NCBI RefSeq assembly: GCF_002736205.1 | Contig: NZ_CP024091.1 | Location: 2,415,555 to 2,479,554, forward strand | Source of the DNA: Pedobacter ginsengisoli | GTDB lineage: Bacteria; Bacteroidota; Bacteroidia; Sphingobacteriales; Sphingobacteriaceae | DNA length: 64,000 nucleotides | Reading direction: 5' to 3' | Shown: positions 45,094-53,366 of the stretch, one piece after another | Layout: each line of letters begins with the position of its first letter | Position numbering within the stretch: the stretch's first letter is position 1 | Program-made: the position numbers and the translations under genes | Notes under the pieces: model-generated | Databases searched by the model: none | What the model saw: only the letters and a program-made list of their open reading frames with translations | What the model was told of the DNA's origin: nothing

Positions 45094-46161
45094 ATGAAAA
45101 CGAAACTTCCTCTTAAAAGTTTAATAAAAATAAGCTGCTGTTTTTCTGTGGCGGTTAGTTTATTTTTGCTGCTTTCTGTTTTTATACAAGAGGGAGATCT
45201 GTATACATCCCTCATTAAATGTATGTTTTTTCTGGCTCTGCTGGGGTTAATATGCTTGTTAAATATCGGCTTATTAGTTGTTTGCAGCGACGAAAAATCG
45301 CCCACGATAAGTAAGTGCACCAAATGGTTTTATTTTGCAAGTTTTGTTATGAGTGCAGTAGTAATAATACTTATTTACTGGATTGGACAATACTTTACCT
45401 ATCAGGGATTTATAGAAAAACAAGAAGCTTTTAAGGTTAGAGGTAATGTGGTTTACTTATATCTCAGTTTACAAGGATTCTTTATTAACGGAATCGTATT
45501 ACTGCTACTAAACTTCATTATTGTACAGGATTTTAATAACCAGGTTCAGCTGGAAAACTCACGTTTAATAGCAGCAAGATCTCAGGCCGCTAACGAGTTA
45601 CTTCTTCAACAGATTCATCCGCATTTTTTGTTCAATGCGCTTAACATATTAAAATCTTTAATTAAACGGAGCCCTGATAAAGCAGAAGATTATTTACTGC
45701 GCCTGTCCGATTTCTTGCGCGTCTCCATATCTGGTAATAAAAGTGGAATAGCTTCGCTTAATGATGAATTGAAATTATGTGCTGATTACCTGGAGATGCA
45801 AAAAGTAAGATTTGGAGAGGCATTGAGCTTTAACCTGGACATACAGGAGAAAGAAAGTCCCGGAATGGTACTTCCTGTTTTTTCTCTTCAGCCGCTTTTA
45901 GAGAATGTAATTAAGCACAATGAGCTTACAGATGCAGCTCCGCTCAATATTAATATCAAACAAAATGGTAACTGGATCAGTGTAACAAACAATATTCAGC
46001 TTAAGTCAAACCTCGAACATTCTACAGGCAGTGGTTTGGCTAATCTTGCAGAAAGATATAACCTCCTGTCTGGGGATGAAATTGACATCAGAGATGATGG
46101 TTTTACCTTTTCTGTAACCTTAAAAATATTAAAACATGAAGATTGTAATTATAGAAGATGA
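45094..46161 (+). CDS. LytS-type sensor histidine kinase
   Basis: A 355-residue membrane sensor. The start is ATG at 45094 (MKTKLPLK); the frame begins at a TTG nine bases earlier. Four transmembrane segments (about 12-35, 42-65, 78-98, 118-142) form an integral sensor, followed by a His_kinase domain (about 165-250) with QQIHPHFLFNALN, and an ATPase domain with PVFSLQPLLENVIKHN and GSGLANLAERY. It overlaps the response regulator by 26 bp, so the two form one operon and a cognate pair. The signal is unknown. Confidence 0.92.
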   Translation: MKTKLPLKSLIKISCCFSVAVSLFLLLSVFIQEGDLYTSLIKCMFFLALLGLICLLNIGLLVVCSDEKSPTISKCTKWFYFASFVMSAVVIILIYWIGQYFTYQGFIEKQEAFKVRGNVVYLYLSLQGFFINGIVLLLLNFIIVQDFNNQVQLENSRLIAARSQAANELLLQQIHPHFLFNALNILKSLIKRSPDKAEDYLLRLSDFLRVSISGNKSGIASLNDELKLCADYLEMQKVRFGEALSFNLDIQEKESPGMVLPVFSLQPLLENVIKHNELTDAAPLNINIKQNGNWISVTNNIQLKSNLEHSTGSGLANLAERYNLLSGDEIDIRDDGFTFSVTLKILKHEDCNYRR

Positions 46162-46897
46162 ACAAATAACAGCTGAGGACCTCGCTGATCTTATTATTAA
46201 ATTACAACCTAATGCTCAGATTGTTGCAAGTTTAAGATCTGTAAAAGAAGCCCAGCTCTATTTTACAACTCATGCAATGCCTGATCTTATTTTTAGTGAT
46301 ATTCAACTTGGTGATGGATTAAGTTTTGATATTTTTAAATCCGTTGAAGTTACTGCTCCTATTATTTTTTGCACTGCATATAATGAATATGCTTTTAACG
46401 CTTTCCGCACAACCGGTATTGATTATATTTTAAAACCAATAGTCTCATCTACAGTTGAACAGGCTTTAAAAAAGTATCAGACTTTACGGAAGGAATTTAC
46501 TACATCAACCGTATCATACGATGCTATTTTAGATCTGTTTGCAAACAAATCCGCACAAAAAACATTTTCTATTTTAGTTACTCATAAAGACAAGATTATT
46601 CCCATAAAGATGGAACATATTGCTTTGTTTTACATTAAAAATGAGGAAACCTGCCTGTTTACATTTGACGACAAAATGTATGCTGTAAATAAAAAAATGG
46701 AAGAGCTGGAACGTATTTGTGGTGATGATTTTTTTAGGGTAAATCGCCAATGCTTATTAAACAGGGCAGCAGTTAAAGATGCTGCTCACTTTTTTTCTCG
46801 CAAGCTGATTATAAACCTGTTAGTTCCATTTAAAGAAACAATTACAATAAGCAAAGAAAAAACACCTCAGTTTTTAGACTGGCTTTCCAGAAAATAA
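46136..46897 (+). CDS. LytTR-family response regulator
   Basis: A 253-residue regulator. The receiver (about 1-120) has the acidic pair in IIEDEQ, phosphoacceptor Asp55 in FSDIQLGDG, and FCTAYNEYAFNAF. The LytTR DNA-binding domain (about 145-250) has MEHIALFYIKNEETCLFT and FFRVNRQCLLN. Partner of the kinase at 45094-46161. Candidate targets are suggested by the TTTTGTCYGTTT motif near 863, 44955 and 46923. Confidence 0.94.
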   Translation: MKIVIIEDEQITAEDLADLIIKLQPNAQIVASLRSVKEAQLYFTTHAMPDLIFSDIQLGDGLSFDIFKSVEVTAPIIFCTAYNEYAFNAFRTTGIDYILKPIVSSTVEQALKKYQTLRKEFTTSTVSYDAILDLFANKSAQKTFSILVTHKDKIIPIKMEHIALFYIKNEETCLFTFDDKMYAVNKKMEELERICGDDFFRVNRQCLLNRAAVKDAAHFFSRKLIINLLVPFKETITISKEKTPQFLDWLSRK

Positions 46898-46922
46898 TTT
46901 TACCGTTGCAATTCAGCTTCAA

Positions 46923-46934
46923 TTTTGTCCGTTT
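46923..46934 (+). promoter_or_regulatory. TTTTGTCCGTTT motif, copy B
   Basis: Identical to 44955-44966; surrounding bases also align (ACCGT 26 bp upstream, TAAA and TCT after). It lies 73 bp before the HMA-like gene, nearly the same distance as copy C before its paralogue at 557-784 (78 bp). Confidence 0.4.
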
Positions 46935-47007
46935 CACTGTAAATTCTCTTTTCTTAAACTCACAAATCATCCATCTTTATAATTGTAAATACAATCAACT
47001 AAGAGCG

Positions 47008-47244
47008 ATGAACATAATTATTTTTAAAACTTCGGTACGGGATAAGAATGATCTAAGTACCATCAGACGTAAAATGGACAATTTGCTTGGCACCAAAAAC
47101 TGGACTTTTGCGTTAGAGGATGAGGATAAAATTCTGAGGGTTGTTAGTGCCAGTTCTTATATACCTGCTATCCGAAAAATATTAATGAAATATGGTTTCA
47201 TTTGCGAAGAATTGCCTTACTCTTTAGATGAGTTTAAGGTTTAA
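47008..47244 (+). CDS. Small HMA-fold-like protein without metal-binding cysteines
   Basis: From ATG at 47008 the protein has 78 residues (MNIIIFKTSVRDK...); the frame is open 34 codons upstream, but that extension has no counterpart in the paralogue at 557-784. It has the same beta-alpha-beta-beta-alpha-beta order and shares NW.F, ILRVVSASS and FICEELP. The metal loop CxxC is missing. It lies just after the LytTR regulator on the same strand and its last 21 bp overlap the end of the convergent Fic gene. Confidence 0.65.
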   Translation: MNIIIFKTSVRDKNDLSTIRRKMDNLLGTKNWTFALEDEDKILRVVSASSYIPAIRKILMKYGFICEELPYSLDEFKV

Positions 47245-48336
47245 ATCATAATGCACGCTGCGCCCACTACCCTTTGCTATTAAAATTTCTAAATCACTTA
47301 GCACCTGTAAATCTCTTGTAGCCGTGGCTTTTGATGTTTTAGTAATTGACATATATTTTTTTGCTGTCATCCCGCCTTTAAATCCTTCAATACCCATTTC
47401 TAACATTTTCATGATAGCTTTATGCTGGCGACTGTTTAATCGTTCTTTGTATTTATCAAAAAACCTGGTTTTCTGTAGTGTAAAATTCACTAGTGCTTTT
47501 GCTTTAAGCTGGGCTGTTAGCGTTACGGAAACAAAATAATTTACCCATTCTGAAATATCATTATTTTGTTGAGCTTTTTTTAAAGCCGCATAGTATGCTG
47601 GTCTATCCATTTCAATAGTTTCAGAGAGACTAAGCAAAACTGGCCTTCCAAGTGTTTGAGAAAGTGCCTTTTCAGCAATTGCTCTTCCTATCCTTCCATT
47701 CCCATCTTCAAGTGGATGTATTGATTCAAAATACAAATGTGCAATAGCAGATCTAACAGGCGCACTGTTAATTTCACGGGAGCCTCCGGGAGCTGTTTCA
47801 TTAAACCAATCTATAAAGTATTCCATTTCATTAGGTACCCGATTAGAAGGTGGTGCCTCAAAATGCGCTATTTCATTTCCAATCCTACCAGATATAACCT
47901 GCATCGGTTCATCACCTTTTCGCCAGGCCCCAATCGTTATTCTATTCGATGAACCTAGTAATGCAATATGCCATTCCCATATTGTTTCTTTAGTAAGGGG
48001 GTTATTAAATGAATTTCGAACATCAATCATAAGTTTACCTATACCAGCTGCCCTTCGATCATGCACAATATCGGATGGAATATTAAGCCCTAGATTATTT
48101 CGAATTGAGGACATAACTTCTTGTCTGCTTAAAAACTCTCCTTCTATTTCGGAAGTTTTTACTGCTTCAGAAATCATGATCTGCAATAACGCTTCCTGTT
48201 GGATGTTCTGAGGTAAAGTTTGTAATATGCCATTCACTTCTCCTGTTTTTAAAGCAAACTCGTACAATAGCGCCTCAGTTTTATTAAGCTGCACCTTAAA
48301 ATTTGGCCAATCTGGTAATTCCCAATTATATTTCAT
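47224..48336 (-). CDS. Fic family protein (class II) with C-terminal winged helix
   Basis: Fic enzymes usually AMPylate protein hydroxyls. This 370-residue protein has the active-site motif HPLEDGNGRIGR (207-218; the usual Phe is Leu). An N-terminal inhibitory helix motif, TSEIEG (61-66), fits [ST]xxxE[GN] of class II, self-inhibited Fic proteins. The Fic_N region (about 1-110) precedes the core (about 115-270). The C-terminus (about 300-370, AKKYMSITKTSKATATRDLQ) reads as a winged helix. The inverted-repeat operator starting at its own ATG suggests autorepression through that domain. No antitoxin gene is adjacent. Confidence 0.92.
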   Translation of the reverse strand: MKYNWELPDWPNFKVQLNKTEALLYEFALKTGEVNGILQTLPQNIQQEALLQIMISEAVKTSEIEGEFLSRQEVMSSIRNNLGLNIPSDIVHDRRAAGIGKLMIDVRNSFNNPLTKETIWEWHIALLGSSNRITIGAWRKGDEPMQVISGRIGNEIAHFEAPPSNRVPNEMEYFIDWFNETAPGGSREINSAPVRSAIAHLYFESIHPLEDGNGRIGRAIAEKALSQTLGRPVLLSLSETIEMDRPAYYAALKKAQQNNDISEWVNYFVSVTLTAQLKAKALVNFTLQKTRFFDKYKERLNSRQHKAIMKMLEMGIEGFKGGMTAKKYMSITKTSKATATRDLQVLSDLEILIAKGSGRSVHYDLNLKLI

Positions 48337-48364
48337 GAGCCGATTACTTTTGTTAATCGGCTCA
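48336..48364. promoter_or_regulatory. Proximal operator of the Fic gene
   Basis: An inverted repeat: TGAGCCGATTA (48336-48346), 7-nt spacer, TAATCGGCTCA (48354-48364). It begins at the first base of the Fic start codon and ends inside the -7 box, so a bound protein would cover the transcription start. Confidence 0.8.
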
Positions 48365-48370
48365 AATATA
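48363..48370 (-). promoter_or_regulatory. -7 promoter box of the Fic gene
   Basis: TATATTTG on the minus strand (exact TAnnTTTG). Its TTTG runs into the proximal operator, exactly as at the AAA_14 gene. The distal operator starts 9 bp upstream. Confidence 0.6.
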
Positions 48371-48423
48371 GTGAATTTATGAGCCGATTAATAAAAGTAA
48401 TCGGCTCATAAATTCACTATATT
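48365..48423. repeat. Perfect 26-bp inverted repeat between the Fic gene and the polyketide cluster
   Basis: Arms 48365-48390 and 48398-48423 are perfectly complementary around a 7-nt spacer. The inner part (48380-48408) is a second copy of the TGAGCCGATTA operator, inverted relative to the first. The outer part duplicates the CACTATATT sequence of the Fic promoter, so the plus strand carries CACTATATTCA facing the FAD gene, 12 bp before its ATG. Confidence 0.85.
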
Positions 48424-48434
48424 CATTAATTGGT

Positions 48435-49559
48435 ATGAATTCAGAAAACAACATAATTATTATTGGTGGTGGCCTGGCCGGATTAACCTGCGCTATACAT
48501 TTACTAAAGGCAGGTTTTGGCGTTACGTTAATAGAAAAAAACCTTTACCCGCAGCATAAGGTTTGCGGCGAATACATTTCCAATGAGGTTCTCCCCTATT
48601 TGAAATGGCTGGATGCCGATCCGGCTCAGTTGAATCCAACAGAAATTACCAGGTTATTTGTTTCATCCGCCAGCGGCAAAATAATAAACACAGCATTACC
48701 CCTCGGAGGTTTCGGAATCAGCCGGTTTACCCTGGATCATTTCCTTTTAGAAAAGGCCCTGCAAAACGGCCTAGCCTTTATAAATGACACTGTAAATTCT
48801 ATTGAATTTAAAGATGATACATTTAGCATTAGCACAGCCAAAAACGGGTTGCATAATGCTAAAATAGTAATTGGCGCTTTCGGAAAAAGATCGTCATTAG
48901 ATCAAAAGCTGGAGCGTAAATTCATTCAAAAAAAGTCGCCATGGCTTGCCGTAAAAGCACATTATAAGGGTAATATTCCGAGCGATCTGGTTGCGCTTCA
49001 CAATTTTAAGGGCGGATATTGCGGGGTTTCCAAAGTTGAAAACAACCTTATAAACATATGTTACCTAACCGATTACGAAAGTTTTAAAGCATACAAGAGC
49101 ATTCCAGATTTTCAGAATAAAGTACTTTATAAAAACCCCTGGCTAAAGGAGATATTTGAAAACTGTATTCCTATGTTCGATCAGCCCTTAACAATAAGCC
49201 AGATCTCTTTTGAAAAAAAGGAACCAGTTTATAATCATATTTTAATGATTGGCGACACAGCTGGTTTAATCCATCCTTTATGTGGAAATGGCATGGCAAT
49301 GGCCATTCATGGGGCAAAAATTTGTGCAGAGCTAACCATCCAATTTTTAAATGGCAATATCTTATCCAGAACCGGATTGGAAGAAAAATATGAAAAAGAA
49401 TGGAGCCGTAATTTCAAAAGCAGACTAGCCATAGGAAAACTCCTGTCTGCAATTACAAGAAATGAAATACTATTTACCCTATTGTTAAATCTATTGATTA
49501 AATTTCCTTCTGTATTACCCAAAATCATTAAAAAAACTCACGGTAAACCAATAATTTAA
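48435..49559 (+). CDS. FAD-dependent oxidoreductase of the polyketide cluster
   Basis: A 374-residue flavoprotein related to geranylgeranyl reductase/UbiH-type enzymes. FAD motifs: IIIIGGGLAGLTCAIHLLKAG near the N-terminus, the LIEKNLYPQHKVCGEYIS segment (about 33-50) and MIGDTAGLIHPLCGNGMAMA (about 271-290). First gene of a tight seven-gene run. By analogy with Streptomyces SrsC, which hydroxylates a type III PKS product, it may oxidise the aromatic ring of the product; that is inference. Confidence 0.85.
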   Translation: MNSENNIIIIGGGLAGLTCAIHLLKAGFGVTLIEKNLYPQHKVCGEYISNEVLPYLKWLDADPAQLNPTEITRLFVSSASGKIINTALPLGGFGISRFTLDHFLLEKALQNGLAFINDTVNSIEFKDDTFSISTAKNGLHNAKIVIGAFGKRSSLDQKLERKFIQKKSPWLAVKAHYKGNIPSDLVALHNFKGGYCGVSKVENNLINICYLTDYESFKAYKSIPDFQNKVLYKNPWLKEIFENCIPMFDQPLTISQISFEKKEPVYNHILMIGDTAGLIHPLCGNGMAMAIHGAKICAELTIQFLNGNILSRTGLEEKYEKEWSRNFKSRLAIGKLLSAITRNEILFTLLLNLLIKFPSVLPKIIKKTHGKPII

Positions 49560-50288
49560 ATGTTTGTAAACACTGATAAAAGAAGCGACGAGCCTGAAAT
49601 AATGGATAATTTCTTTATGAAAGGAGAAATACTAAAAGACGCTTTAGATAAGATTGCAAGCATAAACAGGCTATTGGGCGGCAACAAAGTAACCTTACAA
49701 GGTGTAGAAACTTTATTAAACGAAAGGGCTTATAGCAATAATGCCCCAAAAGAGATTCGTATTTTGGATGTGGGTTGCGGCAATGGCGATATGCTTAGGG
49801 TTCTGGCAGACTATGCTTTAAAAAACAACCTGCAATTCAACCTTGTTGGAATTGATGCCAATACTTATACCATTGGCCATGCCAGGCAATTATCAAAAAA
49901 CTATCCAAACATAAGCTACCTATGCGCCGATATTTTTAATGAAATAGAACAACCAGGCAGTTATGATGTTATCCTTTGTACATTAACACTTCATCATTTC
50001 AAAGATCCGGAAATACTGAAGCTAATGAATGGCTTTAGGAACCGGGCAGAGATGGGAATTATTGTTAATGATTTACACAGAAGCGCTATTGCTTATTACC
50101 TTTTTTTAGCAATATGCTTTGTTTTCAGGCTAAATAAAATGTCTAAAGATGATGGCTTGGTGTCGATACTTAGGGGGTTTAAAAAAGACGATCTCCTATA
50201 CTATTCCAGAAAGCTGAACTTTAAAAAATATACCTTAAAATGGAAATGGGCATTTCGCTATCAGTGGATAATTCCAACTTTCAATTAA
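49560..50288 (+). CDS. SAM-dependent methyltransferase of the polyketide cluster
   Basis: A 242-residue class I methyltransferase: ILDVGCGNGDMLRVLADYA (motif I, about 73-91), LVGIDANTYTI, CADIFNE, and LTLHHF. The ATG directly follows the FAD gene stop with no gap. A hydrophobic segment at about 176-190 may seat it at the membrane with a lipid substrate. Likely methylates the phenolic product of the type III PKS, as SrsB does in Streptomyces; inference from context. Confidence 0.87.
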   Translation: MFVNTDKRSDEPEIMDNFFMKGEILKDALDKIASINRLLGGNKVTLQGVETLLNERAYSNNAPKEIRILDVGCGNGDMLRVLADYALKNNLQFNLVGIDANTYTIGHARQLSKNYPNISYLCADIFNEIEQPGSYDVILCTLTLHHFKDPEILKLMNGFRNRAEMGIIVNDLHRSAIAYYLFLAICFVFRLNKMSKDDGLVSILRGFKKDDLLYYSRKLNFKKYTLKWKWAFRYQWIIPTFN

Positions 50289-50303
50289 AAACGTAAACCA
50301 TTT

Positions 50304-51356
50304 ATGAGCGTTAAGATCCAAACTATTGCCAAGCTGCTACCCAGGTATTCAAGAAAAACTAAAGAAATTATTCCTTATTTAGATTTGTGGCTAAACGGGC
50401 AGGAGGATCGTTTTATTAGAAAAGTAAAAAAGATTTTTGAAAATGCAGGAGTTGATCAGCGCTACTCCATCATGTCGCCGGAACAGGTATTTAGCAATCT
50501 GACTTTTCAGGAAAGGAATAACATTTATGTAAGCGAAGGCATTAACCTGGCTACCGAATGCCTCAAAAAAGCGTTAGAAAAAGCTGCATGGCTGCCAACC
50601 GATCTCGACTACTTAATTACGGTAAGCTGCACTGGGATTATGATCCCTTCTATTGATGCTTACCTCATTAATGCGTTAAATCTGAAACAGGATATAATAC
50701 GTTTACCTGTTACTGAAATGGGCTGTGCAGCTGGTGTTTCGGGCATGATATATGCCAATAATTTTTTAAAAGCCAACCCCGGAAAACGCGCGGCCGTAGT
50801 TGCATACGAATCTCCGACGGCTACTTTTCAGGTTAATGATTTTTCGATGGCCAATATAGTTAGTGCCGCAATTTTTGGTGATGGCATGGCATGTGCACTG
50901 CTTTCATCCCACCCTAATGACAAGGGGCCTAAAATTGTAGCTGATGAAATGTATCATTTTTACAATGCGGAGCAGATGATGGGTTTTAAACTGGCAAACA
51001 GTGGCTTACAGATGGTTTTGGATGTTGCAGTTCCTGATACTATTGAAAGTCATTTCCCCGATATTATCCATCCATTTCTGGCAAAACACAATCTAACTAT
51101 AAATGATGTTGACCACCTGATTTTTCATCCGGGAGGTAAAAAAATTGTACAGCTTGTAGAGGACTTATTTGGTAAATTAGGTAAGAATATAGAAGATACT
51201 AAGGCGGTTTTAAAATTGTTCGGGAATATGTCGAGCGCTACAGTTTTATATGTTTTAGAACGCTTTATGGAAGCTGAGCCAAAGGCAGGAGATCTGGGGT
51301 TGGTGCTAAGCTTTGGCCCCGGTTTTTCTGCACAAAGAATATTGTTAAAATGGTAA
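50304..51356 (+). CDS. Type III polyketide synthase (chalcone/stilbene synthase family)
   Basis: A 350-residue ketosynthase with the complete catalytic triad: Cys141 in VTEMGCAAGVSG, His275 in DHLIFHPGGKK and Asn308 in KLFGNMSSAT; the C-terminal GFGPG loop reads SFGPGFSA. Such enzymes extend an acyl starter with malonyl-CoA and cyclise it to resorcinols, pyrones or phloroglucinols. Neighbouring ACP, ketosynthase and dehydratase genes suggest a fatty-acyl or polyenoyl starter built locally. Core enzyme of the cluster. Confidence 0.95.
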   Translation: MSVKIQTIAKLLPRYSRKTKEIIPYLDLWLNGQEDRFIRKVKKIFENAGVDQRYSIMSPEQVFSNLTFQERNNIYVSEGINLATECLKKALEKAAWLPTDLDYLITVSCTGIMIPSIDAYLINALNLKQDIIRLPVTEMGCAAGVSGMIYANNFLKANPGKRAAVVAYESPTATFQVNDFSMANIVSAAIFGDGMACALLSSHPNDKGPKIVADEMYHFYNAEQMMGFKLANSGLQMVLDVAVPDTIESHFPDIIHPFLAKHNLTINDVDHLIFHPGGKKIVQLVEDLFGKLGKNIEDTKAVLKLFGNMSSATVLYVLERFMEAEPKAGDLGLVLSFGPGFSAQRILLKW

Positions 51357-51395
51357 CTAAAAAAAGAATACTTTTATCTTAATAATTAGTTTAAC

Positions 51396-51842
51396 ATGAA
51401 TAAAGAAGAAATTTTAGCACACTTACCTTACTCCAAACCATTTTTATTTGTTGATGAATTACTGCATATCGATGAAAACGGATCAAGCGGAACTTTCACA
51501 TTTGATAAAGATCTCGACTTTTATAAAGGTCATTTTAAAGATCATCCGGTTACACCTGGCGTAATTTTAACCGAAACAATGGCTCAAATTGGATTGGTTT
51601 GCTTGGGTATATACCTAACAGGAAGTACCGAGGGTGGCGTACCAGGACATGTAATGCTAACTTCTACTGCCATTGATTTTATGAAACCCGTATTTCCGGG
51701 AGAAAAAGTAAAAGTTGTTGCAGAAAAAGTATACTTCCGCTTTAAAAAACTAAACTGTACTGTGCAAATGCTAAATGAACAGCATGAAGTAGTTTGCAAA
51801 GGCACAATTGCCGGAATGGTAACCAATAAAATGAATGGATAA
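51396..51842 (+). CDS. FabZ/hotdog-fold 3-hydroxyacyl-ACP dehydratase
   Basis: A 148-residue hotdog protein with catalytic His46 (YKGHFKDHPVTPG) and Glu60 (LTETMAQIG) of FabZ-type dehydratases. It removes water from 3-hydroxyacyl-ACP to give the enoyl chain. It overlaps the next gene by 8 bp. No ketoreductase or enoyl reductase is present in the cluster. Confidence 0.88.
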   Translation: MNKEEILAHLPYSKPFLFVDELLHIDENGSSGTFTFDKDLDFYKGHFKDHPVTPGVILTETMAQIGLVCLGIYLTGSTEGGVPGHVMLTSTAIDFMKPVFPGEKVKVVAEKVYFRFKKLNCTVQMLNEQHEVVCKGTIAGMVTNKMNG

Positions 51843-53109
51843 CAGAGTTGTTGTAACCGGATTAGGTGTTGTTGCCCCAAATGGAGTTGGTTTAACTGCA
51901 TTTACGGATGCCATAAAAAAAGGCATTTCGGGCATTAAATACTATCCTCAGTTAGAACAATTACAGTTTTCTTGTCAGATAGCAGGTAAACCTGAACTGT
52001 CTGATGATTTAATTGCACAATATTTTACAGGCTTAGAACTAAGGAATTTTAATAGTACAGGCATCTTATACGGCGTTATTGCCGGTATGGATGCCTGGAA
52101 AAATGCGGGCTTAACAATTCTGGAAAGTGAAGAACCTGATTGGGACAGCGGTGCAATATTCGGAACCGGCACTTCGGGAATTGAAAAATTCAGAGAATCT
52201 ATTTACAAGGTTGATGATCTGCAGCTAAGAAAACTTGGCAGTACTGTGGTTGCGCAAACCATGGCAAGTGGCATTAGCGCTTATCTGGGTGGTAAGCTTG
52301 GCTTCGGAAATCAGACAACCACCAACTCATCCGCTTGCATTACCGGCACAGAAAGCATTTTAATGGCTTATGAGCGAATTAAAAGCGGACAAGCGACAAA
52401 GATGCTGGCTGGCAGCACAAGCGACAGTGGACCTTATATTTGGGCCGGTTTTGATGCATTGAAAGTTTGCACCTACAAGCACAACCAATCTCCAGACCAA
52501 GGTTCCAGACCAATGAGTGCAAGTGCCAGTGGTTTTGTACCCGGAAGTGGCGCAGGAGCTGTGGTCCTGGAATTATTAAACAGTGCCCTTAAACGGGGTG
52601 CAACAATTTACGCTGAAATATTAGGAGGGCACATTAATTCAGGTGGACAAAGAGGCACCGGAACAATGACTGCTCCAAACAGTATTGCAGTTCAGCGCTG
52701 TATAAAAGGAGCTTTGCAAAACGCAGGCATAAATGCCAGTCAGGTAGATGCGATAAACGGGCACCTTACAGCAACTTCTAAAGATGCTACCGAAATTCAG
52801 AACTGGAGTGTAGCCTTGAACAGAAAAGGGTCGGGTTTTCCTTATATAAACTCTTTAAAATCTACAACAGGCCATTGCCTAAGTGCCGCCGGAAGCATTG
52901 AGTGTGTGGCTTCAATCTTACAATTACATCAGGATTTTATATTTCCAAATGTCAATTGTGAAGATCTGAATCCGGAGATTAGCGACATAGTAGATTCCAA
53001 CAAAATTCCACAACGATTATTAAATTCAAATGTTAATATTGTGGCTAAAGCAAGCTTCGGGTTTGGTGATGTAAATGCTTGCATTATACTAAAAAAATAT
53101 ACTGTATAA
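51835..53109 (+). CDS. FabF-like beta-ketoacyl-ACP synthase
   Basis: A 424-residue condensing enzyme with the Cys-His-His triad: Cys168 in TTNSSACITGTES, His310 in AINGHLTATSKDATE and His347 in SLKSTTGHCLSAAGS. The His310 segment differs from the usual AHGT, suggesting a divergent, cluster-specific enzyme. It extends the chain on the ACP encoded directly after it. Confidence 0.92.
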   Translation: MDNRVVVTGLGVVAPNGVGLTAFTDAIKKGISGIKYYPQLEQLQFSCQIAGKPELSDDLIAQYFTGLELRNFNSTGILYGVIAGMDAWKNAGLTILESEEPDWDSGAIFGTGTSGIEKFRESIYKVDDLQLRKLGSTVVAQTMASGISAYLGGKLGFGNQTTTNSSACITGTESILMAYERIKSGQATKMLAGSTSDSGPYIWAGFDALKVCTYKHNQSPDQGSRPMSASASGFVPGSGAGAVVLELLNSALKRGATIYAEILGGHINSGGQRGTGTMTAPNSIAVQRCIKGALQNAGINASQVDAINGHLTATSKDATEIQNWSVALNRKGSGFPYINSLKSTTGHCLSAAGSIECVASILQLHQDFIFPNVNCEDLNPEISDIVDSNKIPQRLLNSNVNIVAKASFGFGDVNACIILKKYTV

Positions 53110-53111
53110 AT

Positions 53112-53366
53112 ATGGACAGAGCAGAATTAATAGCAAGGCTTACGCCTATTATTGCCACTTATGCACAGGATAAAGATGCAGTGGCATCCATAAATGAAAC
53201 AACTGATTTCATTAAAGATCTGAAGATCAATTCTGCCAACCTTGTTGATGTAATTTTAGATGTTGAAGAGGAATTTGATATCGAAATTGACAACCTTTCA
53301 ATGGAACGCATGCTGAATGTTAGCGCTGCACTTGAAATTATTGAAGATAAACTGGAAACAAAATGA
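53112..53366 (+). CDS. Acyl carrier protein of the polyketide cluster
   Basis: From ATG at 53112 the protein has 84 residues, acidic and helical. The phosphopantetheine Ser is probably Ser41 in LKINSANLVDVILDVEEEF, where most ACPs have DSL; the following VEEEFDIEI is typical. It starts two bases after the ketosynthase stop, and its stop overlaps the PPTase start (ATGA). Confidence 0.85.
   Translation: MDRAELIARLTPIIATYAQDKDAVASINETTDFIKDLKINSANLVDVILDVEEEFDIEIDNLSMERMLNVSAALEIIEDKLETK

Noticed and set aside
44982..45323. 113-codon minus-strand frame overlapping the sensor kinase start
   Set aside because: Antisense to the well-supported LytS transmembrane region; its composition follows from the kinase codons.
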